The notes beneath the pieces are model-generated. The model saw only the letters and a list, made by a program, of their open reading frames with translations. It did not search any database and was not told where the DNA came from. A stretch of DNA of 14,997 bases, from NCBI GenBank assembly GCA_050697155.1, contig JBOGZD010000072.1, positions 1 to 14,997 of the forward strand. Direction: 5' to 3'. The position numbers and the translations under genes are program-made. The stretch comes from JBOGZD01 sp050697155. Lineage in GTDB: Bacteria > Actinomycetota > Thermoleophilia > Solirubrobacterales > 70-9. This document shows positions 1 through 5,714 of this stretch, in pieces (within the stretch, counting starts at the first letter, position 1; each line of letters begins with the position of its first letter).

Positions 1-28
1 CCACACGCCGCGGACCGTGCTGCCCGCC

Positions 29-53
29 TTGAGATCGCAATCTGCGATCTCAA
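29..53. repeat. Perfect inverted repeat (11-bp arms, 3-nt loop)
   Basis: The left arm TTGAGATCGCA (29-39) and right arm TGCGATCTCAA (43-53) are exact reverse complements around ATC, and a further GCC/GGC pairing is possible outside them. No T-run follows on either strand, so it is a weak candidate for an intrinsic terminator. It lies about 100 bp beyond the integrase 3' end. It could be an operator, a hairpin from a mobile element, or a Rho-type terminator stem. The structure is certain; the role is not. Confidence 0.6.
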
Positions 54-150
54 ACGGCCTCTCTCGACGCGAGCTCGGGTGAAGCTTGGGCTGCAGGAAA
101 TTGGCGTGGCTGTCGCTTCGCGCGACGACGAGCAGCGCGGCCGGCTCCGG

Positions 151-852
151 CTACAAACGCAATCCCGCGCTCGCCGGCATCGTCGGTGCTCGTCGCGAGT
201 GAACGGCACTGATCACCTCGGTGTTGTCGATTCCCTGCAGTAGACCGATGTGACGCCGAGGTCTGCGTGGCCGAGCTGGCGTTGAATGACGTTGAGCGGC
301 ACGCCCTCGCGAGCCATTTCCACCGCGTGGGCGTGACGGAGCTGATGCGGCGCGAAGCGGCGCCTCACGCCGGCTTGGGCGGCGATGCGCCGCAGTTGCG
401 TCCGGGCTGCGGGAGCTGACCATGGCCGCCCGCATGTCGGTCCGTTGACCACGCAGAACAGCGCCCCGATCGGCATCGCCTCGCGGTGATCGATCCACGG
501 CCGAAGCTGCTCCCAACCCCACTCGTCCATGCCGACCTCGCGTCGCCGGTCGCCCTTGCCGTGACGGACGAGAATTGCGCCGCGCGAGGGATCGAGGTCG
601 CGTTCGGCCAGGCCCAGGGCTTCGGCGATTCGGAGTCCCGCGCGCCAGAGCACCACGATCAGACCGCGCACCCGGTCCCCGTGGACTCCTGCTCCGGCCC
701 TGGCGCATCACGGCGACGATCTCCTCCACGCGTGGCGGGTCGGCCGGATAGCGGATTCCCTTGTTGCGCGGTGGGCGCCCGGCGTGATGGCCGGGCAGGG
801 TCGCGGGTGATCGCCGGCGACCGGCGGCGTCGAGTGGTTGCAGCGGGGACAT
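151..852 (-). pseudogene. Tyrosine recombinase/integrase, broken by two compensating frameshifts
   Basis: Site-specific recombinase of the phage integrase (XerC/D-like) family, which cuts and rejoins DNA through a tyrosine. The ATG at 852 follows a strong AAGGAGG site. The reading frame is good to about residue 51 (ending VEEIVAVMRQ), then shifts at the CCC run at 698-700 (one extra base). The catalytic part continues in another frame and shifts back near 241-243, where one C is missing before CTGCAGG. Correcting both gives exactly 233 codons ending in ASAGLRL. In the corrected protein the family residues are present: Arg74 (AGLRIAEAL), Lys99 (RHGKGDR), His169/Arg172 (HQLRH), His195 (LGHADL) and Tyr204 (TSVYLQG). 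Only about 50 residues precede the catalytic domain, so the usual SAM-like core-binding domain is absent. As read, the C-terminal part stops 10 residues after the tyrosine. Either a decaying gene or a sequence with two homopolymer errors. Confidence 0.85.
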
Positions 853-870
853 TGGTCCTCCTTCATCGAG

Positions 871-883
871 GGGATCGGATCCC
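871..883. promoter_or_regulatory. 13-bp palindrome in the divergent integrase/toxin-like intergenic region
   Basis: GGGATC-G-GATCCC is an exact inverted repeat lying 19 bp upstream of the integrase start codon and 27 bp upstream of the GTG of the divergent small gene. A symmetric site in a short divergent intergenic region is a typical place for a repressor operator. No bound protein can be named and a chance palindrome of this size is possible. Confidence 0.3.
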
Positions 884-909
884 GCTCGACCTACCAGGCC
901 GAGGCACGC

Positions 910-1269
910 GTGACGCTGCGCTTGTCGTCCGCGCCGTCGATCAGCCTCTCCGAGATGAACGACGAGGAGCGTCCTCTGGGCGACGTCACCGACCCCGACG
1001 GCTCGCTGGTTGTGCTGCTGGCGCGGATCTGGGAGGAGAAGATCGTCGTTGACCACCCCGAGCTGCGCGATCTGCGCGAGCAAGTGCTGGAGATCGTCGG
1101 TGCGCCGGATCACGTCGAGTCCGACCCCCGAGCCGATCGTCGGCGCTATTACGGGCGTAGCGTCGGTCCCAGTGACTGGCTGATGGTGGTCGTAAGCTTT
1201 GAGCAGCAGCCGGCGCGGATCATCACCGCGCTGGCGCTTCGAAAGGACCCCAAGCGATGGAAGCCGTGA
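910..1269 (+). CDS. Small DUF4258/RelE-like protein, putative toxin-like partner of DUF2283
   Basis: A 119-residue protein with the pattern IWEEKIVVDHPEL...VLEIVGAPDHVE...RRYY...VGPSDWLMVVVSF...RIITALALRKDP. This resembles small DUF4258-type proteins (HPEL motif, PDHVE, then two hydrophobic strands), whose fold is thought related to RelE/BrnT-like nucleases; the assignment is from memory of the pattern. I chose GTG 910 because GAGG sits 5 nt upstream and because the extra N-terminal stretch (TLRLSSAPSI) looks like a beta strand. ATG 955 (104 residues) is the main alternative but has no ribosome site; a TTG at 838 would overlap the integrase. It overlaps the next gene by 13 bp, so the two are surely co-translated. 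Function as a toxin is inference from the pairing only; no catalytic residue can be assigned with confidence. Confidence 0.7.
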   Translation: MTLRLSSAPSISLSEMNDEERPLGDVTDPDGSLVVLLARIWEEKIVVDHPELRDLREQVLEIVGAPDHVESDPRADRRRYYGRSVGPSDWLMVVVSFEQQPARIITALALRKDPKRWKP

Positions 1270-1544
1270 ACGTCCACATCGGGCCGTTGGTCTTCGACCA
1301 CGCCGACTACGACGCCGAGGGTGACGTGCTCTATCTGCACGTGGGCGAACCCGTCCACGCGGAGGGCGAGGAGACCCCGGAAGGCCACGTGGTGCGCTTC
1401 GAGCCCGGCACTCAGCGCGTCGTCGGGCTCACAGTCATCAATGCGCGCTCGGTGATCGACCGCGACGGGAGTTTGATCATCACCGTCCCGGAGACGGTCG
1501 AGGCGAGCGCCGACGAGCTGGCTCCAGCGCTCGCCACGGCCTGA
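1257..1544 (+). CDS. DUF2283 family protein, putative antitoxin-like partner
   Basis: A 95-residue protein matching the DUF2283 pattern: FDHADYDAEGDVLYLHVGEP near residues 13-32, then EETPEGHVVRFEPGTQRVVGLTVINARSVI. Members are small beta-rich proteins with no established biochemical activity. They often lie directly after a short DUF4258-type gene, and this arrangement has been taken as a possible toxin-antitoxin-like pair. The ATG lies inside the last codons of the upstream gene (13-bp overlap), which points to translational coupling. The C-terminal 20 residues are acidic and Ala-rich. The pair sits between a broken integrase and a tRNA gene, consistent with a mobile or stabilisation module, but that role is inferred. 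Confidence 0.8.
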   Translation: MEAVNVHIGPLVFDHADYDAEGDVLYLHVGEPVHAEGEETPEGHVVRFEPGTQRVVGLTVINARSVIDRDGSLIITVPETVEASADELAPALATA

Positions 1545-1830
1545 CAACCCAGTTCCAGTTGCTCCTCCTTCGCGCGGAGGCTGTCGCACAAACCTAAACC
1601 GGGCCGATAGGAGCCGATCTCCGCACGGGTTAACGAACCGGGCAACGTCGGCCTCGTCCACCACGCGCTCGTCCTGCAGGGCGCTCGCCCAGTCGCTCCG
1701 GCCGCTATGTGAGTCTCGTTAGGCGTGTTTGGCGCCGGGACCCTTTGTGCGACACCCTCCGCGAGATGCAGAAGTGACGCGGAACGGCTCAGGCTCGTGC
1801 CGCCACCAGCCGAGCTACCACTCTCCGCCG
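1545..1830. other. Gene-free stretch between the DUF2283 gene and the tRNA
   Basis: No frame here looks like a real gene: the open frames have no recognisable family, no ribosome site and mixed third-position GC. A short CCTCC/GGAGG stem lies at about 1564-1580, 20 bp after the DUF2283 stop, and could help end that transcript. There is a short direct repeat of GCCGAT (1603-1608 and 1613-1618). On the minus strand a short stretch near 1625-1690 reads DWASALQDERVVDEADV, which might be a gene remnant. A tRNA-D-arm-like segment at 1803-1829 is reported as a finding. Confidence 0.5.
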
Positions 1831-1856
1831 GTGAGGCGCCCAACGGGAGGCCTCAC
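1831..1856 (-). terminator. Hairpin downstream of tRNA-Gly, possible terminator
   Basis: GTGAGGC (1831-1837) and GCCTCAC (1850-1856) are exact complements, and an inner CCC/GGG pairing around GTT lengthens the stem. It starts 19 bp past the tRNA 3' end in the direction of tRNA transcription. There is no following U-run, so it would be an atypical terminator or a processing structure. Confidence 0.4.
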
Positions 1857-1874
1857 GCCTGAGGTACTTCGGAG

Positions 1875-1947
1875 AGCGGACGACGGGTCTCGAACCCGCG
1901 ACCTCGAGCTTGGGAAGCTCGCGCTCTACCAGCTGAGCTACGTCCGC
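1875..1947 (-). tRNA. tRNA-Gly (anticodon CCC)
   Basis: On the minus strand a full cloverleaf can be drawn: acceptor GCGGACG/CGTCCGC with discriminator T, TA at positions 8-9, D-arm GCTC...GAGC with AGCTGGTA in the loop, anticodon stem CGAGC/GCTCG with loop TTCCCAA (anticodon CCC, reading GGG), and T-arm GCGGG-TTCGAGA-CCCGT. No CCA is encoded. It lies between the accessory segment, which is on its 3' side, and the divergently transcribed ccmG. tRNA 3' ends are common integrase targets, but I see no duplicated tRNA 3' end in the window. Confidence 0.95.
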
Positions 1948-1957
1948 GCGGAGGCTC

Positions 1958-1963
1958 AGTTTA
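1958..1963 (-). promoter_or_regulatory. -10 element (TAAACT) for the tRNA-Gly gene
   Basis: TAAACT on the minus strand lies 10 bp before the first base of the mature tRNA, leaving room for a leader of a few bases. No convincing -35 hexamer is visible at the usual distance. Confidence 0.45.
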
Positions 1964-2014
1964 GACCGCCGTCGAGGCGCCGCCAGCGCCGCGGCCGTGC
2001 CTGCGTGGCGCCTC

Positions 2015-2020
2015 TAACCT
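2015..2020 (+). promoter_or_regulatory. -10 element (TAACCT) for ccmG, leaderless spacing
   Basis: TAACCT ends 7 bp before the GTG of ccmG, so transcription would start at or next to the start codon. There is no ribosome site before this GTG, which fits a leaderless message. The -35 region is not recognisable. Confidence 0.4.
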
Positions 2021-2027
2021 AAGCCGC

Positions 2028-2549
2028 GTGAGCGCGCGCAGCTTCGCCCTCTTCATGGGGGCCCTGGCGATCCTCGGCCTGCTCGGTTTCGGCCTGCTCA
2101 GCAAGGGCACCGACGCCCTCGCGGTCGGCGATGCGATCCCCGACGCCGAGCTTCCCCGCCTCGACGGCGAGGGCACGGGATCGATCGCCGACTACCGCGG
2201 CGACTGGGTGCTGGTCAACGTCTGGGCCTCGTGGTGTGATCCCTGCCGCGAGGAGTCCCCGGCGCTACAGGCCTTCTACGAGCGCCACCGCGACGACGGC
2301 TTCACCGTGCTCGGGATCGACAGTCGCGACGCGTCGAGCGAGGCGCTCGAGTTCGTCGAGGAGTACGGGCTCACCTACCCCCAGCTTCACGACGGCGAGG
2401 GCGAGCGCCCCGACGAGCTCGGGATGACCGGCTTTCCCGAGTCGTTCCTGGTCGACCCCGAGGGCGAGGTGGCGCTGATCCGGGCCGGCCCGGTGACCGA
2501 GGAGATCCTCGACGAGCAGGTGGCGCCGCTGATCGAGGGGCTGAGCTGA
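2028..2549 (+). CDS. ccmG: Thioredoxin-like thiol-disulfide oxidoreductase, CcmG/DsbE/ResA type
   Basis: A 173-residue membrane-anchored thioredoxin-fold protein that reduces the haem-binding cysteines of apocytochrome c outside the membrane. Residues 5-25 (FALFMGALAILGLLGFGLL) form one N-terminal membrane anchor. The thioredoxin domain follows, with active site WASWCDPC (Cys70, Cys73) and the cis-proline region TGFPESFLVD (Pro137). Its length is typical for the family. The GTG start is chosen because the anchor begins there and a -10 element lies just upstream. The stop overlaps the next start as TGATG, so it is coupled to ccmH. The ccmH neighbour is what favours CcmG over a generic ResA/TlpA. 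No other cytochrome-maturation genes lie in the window. Confidence 0.88.
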   Translation: MSARSFALFMGALAILGLLGFGLLSKGTDALAVGDAIPDAELPRLDGEGTGSIADYRGDWVLVNVWASWCDPCREESPALQAFYERHRDDGFTVLGIDSRDASSEALEFVEEYGLTYPQLHDGEGERPDELGMTGFPESFLVDPEGEVALIRAGPVTEEILDEQVAPLIEGLS

Positions 2550-3094
2550 TGGGCTTCCGGGGCCCGATTGGCGCCTTTCTCTCGCATAGCGAGAGGAAGG
2601 CGCCAACGGCACGCGGTTTCCGGCCGGCGATGCTTGCCGTGGTCGTCACGGCGGGCGTCGCCGCGTTGGCAACTCCCGCCGCCGCGCAGGAGCCCCAGAC
2701 CTCCCTCCCCGACATCGAGGACGAGGTGATGTGCCCGATCTGCGGCGTCCCCCTCGAGCTCGCGATCGACGCCCCCCAGGCGATCCAGCAGCGCGAGCTG
2801 ATCCGCGAGCTGATCGCCGAGGGGCGGACCAAGGACGAGATCAAGGACGCCCTGGTGGCCGAGTTCGGCGACGAAGTGCTGGCGGTGCCGGGGGGCGAGG
2901 GCTTCGACCTCGCCGCCTGGCTGGTCCCGGGCGCCGCGATCGTGACCGCCGCCGCGGCGATCGCGATCGGCCTGCGCCGCTGGCGTGGCCAAGCCGGCAC
3001 GCGTGGCGGTCCCACGGAACCGCCCACCGACCAGCCACTCGACCCCGGCGACGCCCGGCGCCTCGACGACGACCTCTCGCGCTACAGGCTGTAG
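2549..3094 (+). CDS. ccmH: Cytochrome c maturation protein CcmH (CycL)
   Basis: A 181-residue protein of the CcmH family, which passes electrons to or holds apocytochrome c for haem ligation. The exported domain has the CxxC motif as VMCPICGVPLELA (Cys62, Cys65) followed by the family helices IQQRELIRELIAEGRTKDEIKDALVAEFG. A membrane segment spans about 122-142, ending in a basic RRWRG and a Pro/Asp-rich tail. The hydrophobic export segment is about 28-46, ending ATPAAAQ. ATG 2549 overlaps the ccmG stop by one base, but residues 7-20 are encoded by a large palindrome, so the original start may lie further in. ATG 2630 is possible but would remove the basic residues before the signal helix. 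Family assignment is firm, the start is not. Confidence 0.88.
   Translation: MGFRGPIGAFLSHSERKAPTARGFRPAMLAVVVTAGVAALATPAAAQEPQTSLPDIEDEVMCPICGVPLELAIDAPQAIQQRELIRELIAEGRTKDEIKDALVAEFGDEVLAVPGGEGFDLAAWLVPGAAIVTAAAAIAIGLRRWRGQAGTRGGPTEPPTDQPLDPGDARRLDDDLSRYRL
2568..2606. repeat. Long palindromic element (18-bp arms, ATA loop) inside the start of ccmH
   Basis: The left arm runs TTGGCGCC...CTCTCGC (2568-2585) and the right arm GCGAGAG...GGCGCCAA (2589-2606). Seventeen of 18 positions are Watson-Crick pairs and the other is a G-T wobble (2578/2596). The element begins 18 bp after the ccmG stop and is translated as part of the N-terminus of ccmH if ATG 2549 is used. The size and tight loop suggest a REP-like dispersed palindrome or a hairpin that sets the ccmG/ccmH expression ratio. 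No second copy is in this window. Confidence 0.85.
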
Positions 3095-3096
3095 CC

Positions 3097-3111
3097 CTGC
3101 CCGGCGGGCAG
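3097..3111 (+). terminator. Hairpin after ccmH, possible terminator
   Basis: CTGCCC-GGC-GGGCAG is an exact 6-bp stem with a 3-nt loop starting 3 bp after the ccmH stop and before a convergent gene. No U-run follows, as is common in high-GC actinobacteria, so it may work as a stem-only or Rho-assisted terminator. Confidence 0.5.
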
Positions 3112-3137
3112 ACGCCGCGCATCCTCCCACGCCCTGG

Positions 3138-3743
3138 CTAGCCGATCGCGATCGCGGCGATGGTGGGGCTGTCGATCCGTACGTCGCCGTCGAGTTGACG
3201 ACATGCGAGGGCAACCTTATGAGCCCCAGCCGGAAGAATTTGACTCACGTGGGTCCGTGCAAAACCGTTGCTTGCACCGGAGTTCGTCTCGTCAACCTCT
3301 TCCCCTGGACTGATCTCAAGACTTTGGGGAACATCGTCGATTCGTACCTCGCATCCCGCGCGAGCGGATCCGTTCTCGCTGTACGCGCCGCCCGTGCCAA
3401 TGCCCAGAATCGGCGAAGGTCTCGGAATCTCGATCGTCATCACCGCACAGTCGATCACGGTCTCCGACGTGGGGTCACAGTCAACGGCTTCGGTCCCCCC
3501 GGCGGCTCCGGGCGCCGGGAGATCCAAGCTGGACTCGCGGATCGCCGCTCCGCCGAGCGAGTCCCGCTTGACGTCCTTCCCCTTGACCGCCTTGCGGTTC
3601 TTCAGGTCCTTGCTCTTGATCGTGTTGTTCGCGATGTCGGCAGACTTGATCTTGTCGGCGGCGTAGGCCCCGCCGGTGGCGAGCGCCGCGAACAGCGCCA
3701 GGTAGGCGACGACGGTCGTGTGGCTGGGTGTGCGGAGCTTCAC
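3138..3743 (-). CDS. Secreted protein with short basic pseudo-repeats, function unknown
   Basis: A 201-residue exported protein. The GTG start is supported by an AGGAGG site a few bases upstream. Residues 1-29 form a signal peptide (basic start, hydrophobic core VVAYLALFAALATGGAYA). Residues about 30-75 contain short repeats of the form K-I-K-S-A-D-I-A-N-N-T-I-K-S-K-D-L-K-N, which I recognise as common in secreted proteins of Thermoleophilia. A C-terminal beta-rich domain follows (about 85-201) with four cysteines (89, 99, 131, 181) that could form two disulfides. It follows the 623-residue secreted protein on the same strand with a 77-bp gap, so it may belong to the same transcript or have its own promoter. 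No enzyme motif is visible. Confidence 0.75.
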   Translation of the reverse strand: MKLRTPSHTTVVAYLALFAALATGGAYAADKIKSADIANNTIKSKDLKNRKAVKGKDVKRDSLGGAAIRESSLDLPAPGAAGGTEAVDCDPTSETVIDCAVMTIEIPRPSPILGIGTGGAYSENGSARAGCEVRIDDVPQSLEISPGEEVDETNSGASNGFARTHVSQILPAGAHKVALACRQLDGDVRIDSPTIAAIAIG

Positions 3744-3820
3744 CTGGTCCTCCTCGGTCTTGGGTCCTGGCTGTCTGAGTCGGCAACACCGCCGGCGCGC
3801 CTGCGTTGCGGCACTATCGG

Positions 3821-5692
3821 CTAGCGTGCCTGGACTCTGACGACCCGCTGGCGCGACCGCGACGGCGCCTTGTATGGCCAGTCTGACTCGCGAGCGATCT
3901 TGACCCGGAACCTGAACTTCGCGTCGGACTGGTAGAAGCGCCCGAACCGGTATCCGAGCCGGTACCGGCCCGATGGTTTGGTGTGGAAGGCCTCGCGCAC
4001 GGTCTGCCAGCGGCCGGGGGTCTCTCGCACCTGCAGCTCGATCAATTTGCCACCGACCGGGATCCGGGCGCCGAAGTGCCGCACCTTGCCCTTGAACTTC
4101 ACGCGCCCGCCCTCCGGGACCCGCTTGCGCGAGGTGCGGAAGCTCGCCCGGCTGCGGACCTTGAGCGAGCCTGCCTCCTGGCTCGTGGGCAGGTAGCGCT
4201 GGTTGCCGTCGAAGCGGGCCGCGACCGTCCGCGACGGGCCCGCGGGGAGCTTCGAGTCCCAGCGCCCTTCGCCGTCGGTCCTCACGCGGCTGACCCGCTC
4301 CCGGATCAGCGCTCCGTCGCCGAAGTGCTCGACGACCGTGACCTGTTTGTCCGCAAGCGGGTCGCCGGAGGCGGCGAGTAGGCGGCCGGCAACGTGCGAG
4401 TCCTTCCCATAGGGGATCGTCTGCTGGTGTGACCCGCCAGGCTCGAGGTGGGCCTGAAGCTCGGCTCCGAGCCGGAGGGGGAAGGTGAGCACCATCGCCT
4501 CGCCGTTCTCGCGCTTGGTCGTCTCGGCGGCGTTTCCGGCCAAGTCGGCCGCCTCGGCCCTGAACTCGTAGTCCCCGGGCGGAAGGGCTGACGAGTCCAC
4601 CCTCGCGCGCAGCTCTCCCCCGGCGAGCTGCGTATCGAGCGGCTGCCAGTCGCTGCCCCCGACGGGGCGCAGGAAGACCCGGCCGCTCGCCACGCCGGAG
4701 TGCGCATCGGAAACCGGTGTGCGAATCAACTCCGGGTCGTTCGGATCCTGGGCGTTGGTGAAGGCGAGCTGCGGGGCGGCGTTGTCGACGTGGACGGTCC
4801 TGGTGACTGTCGGTGCGCCGTTCGCGGGAAAGTCGGCGGCCTTGATCTGGACCGTGTTCTCGCCGTTGTGGAATGGTGACTGAGCCGTGTTCCGATTCAC
4901 GTCAAAGCTCGCGGTGCCCGAGCACGGGCTCAGCTTGCCGACGTAGGGCCACCCGAGCCCAGCGGTATCGCAACTTCCGGCCCGAACGACCTCAACCCCG
5001 TTCACGTAGCCCACCACCCGACTGAGTCCTGCTCCAACGTCCGAGGCCTGAGCGCTAAAGCTCTGCGAGCCTCGAAGCCACCCGCCGGCGAGCAAGCTGC
5101 CACCGGCACTCGATACGACCGGATTTGACCGATCCGCCAGCACCAGATCGATGTTCCGCGCGTACGCATGGGCCGACGAGGACGCCGGGCAGCCGCCGGA
5201 GTTGCTGCAGAACAGGCGGATGACCAGCTGCTGGTGACTGAGGCCGAAGAACTCGCCGAACCGCCAGGTCGGGTTGGAGTCGGGGCCGTTCATCAGCACG
5301 TTGAAGGTGCCGCCCGGGTTGTAGACCGCGACCTGGGCGAGGTGATGGTTGTCGCGACGGAGGTTGGCGGTGAACGCAACCCCGACGATCGCGGTGCCCG
5401 GTGGGGCGGTGACCGTGTACTGGCTGCCCTGGTTGATCACGGACGTCCGCGAGTTGGTGATCTGGAGTCGGTGGTCGGCCGTGGTGCACTTGTCCTGCAT
5501 CGGATAGTTGCCGTGCGCCGACGCGCCGACCTGATCGGCGGCCCGGTACCAGCTGTGGCACTTGAGCACGTGGTACGAGTTGCCCGCCGCGCCCGCCGAC
5601 GGCGGCGCCAGGAGCGCGACCAGCCCGGCCACGGCGAGGACCGCCGCGCCGAGCGCGATCCGGCCCCTCACCTGTCTGCTGCGATAGCTCAT
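3821..5692 (-). CDS. Large secreted Ig-like multidomain protein, sigma-factor neighbour
   Basis: A 623-residue exported protein starting at an ATG with a GAAAGGAGG site 5 bp upstream. Residues 1-36 are a signal peptide ending in PPSAGAA. An N-terminal domain (about 37-190) is rich in Cys, Trp and His and reads like a carbohydrate- or ligand-binding beta-sandwich, though no family is certain. Two Ig-like segments follow (about 195-305 ending VHVDNAAP, and about 306-400 with the motif LPPGDYEFRAEAADLAGNA). Next come a carboxypeptidase-regulatory/Ig-like segment (about 425-515, TDGEGRWDSKLPAG) and a C-terminal Ig-like domain ending FRFRVKIARESDWPYKAPSRS. It starts 22 bp after the sigma-factor gene stop, so it is very likely co-transcribed with it. 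Probably a surface or extracellular protein; no catalytic motif is seen. Confidence 0.8.
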   Translation of the reverse strand: MSYRSRQVRGRIALGAAVLAVAGLVALLAPPSAGAAGNSYHVLKCHSWYRAADQVGASAHGNYPMQDKCTTADHRLQITNSRTSVINQGSQYTVTAPPGTAIVGVAFTANLRRDNHHLAQVAVYNPGGTFNVLMNGPDSNPTWRFGEFFGLSHQQLVIRLFCSNSGGCPASSSAHAYARNIDLVLADRSNPVVSSAGGSLLAGGWLRGSQSFSAQASDVGAGLSRVVGYVNGVEVVRAGSCDTAGLGWPYVGKLSPCSGTASFDVNRNTAQSPFHNGENTVQIKAADFPANGAPTVTRTVHVDNAAPQLAFTNAQDPNDPELIRTPVSDAHSGVASGRVFLRPVGGSDWQPLDTQLAGGELRARVDSSALPPGDYEFRAEAADLAGNAAETTKRENGEAMVLTFPLRLGAELQAHLEPGGSHQQTIPYGKDSHVAGRLLAASGDPLADKQVTVVEHFGDGALIRERVSRVRTDGEGRWDSKLPAGPSRTVAARFDGNQRYLPTSQEAGSLKVRSRASFRTSRKRVPEGGRVKFKGKVRHFGARIPVGGKLIELQVRETPGRWQTVREAFHTKPSGRYRLGYRFGRFYQSDAKFRFRVKIARESDWPYKAPSRSRQRVVRVQAR

Positions 5693-5714
5693 CGCGTCCT
5701 CCTTTCAACCGCTC

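Noticed and set aside
1..243. Plus-strand frame open from position 1 to 243
   Set aside because: It overlaps the 3' end of the integrase, has no recognisable family and crosses the perfect palindrome, so it is probably chance.
1595..1610. TAAA and GCCGATAG resembling a flagellar sigma-28 promoter
   Set aside because: The two elements are 4 bp apart rather than about 15, so they cannot form that promoter.
1149..1664. Minus-strand open frame containing DWASALQDERVVDEADV
   Set aside because: Most of it is antisense to the DUF4258-like and DUF2283 genes; the short sensible-looking stretch is too small to call a gene or a remnant with confidence.
1729..2022. Open frame on the plus strand reading ADDGSRTRDLELGKLALYQLSYVR
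   Set aside because: It is the translated antisense of the tRNA-Gly gene, a well-known annotation artefact; the rest has no family pattern.
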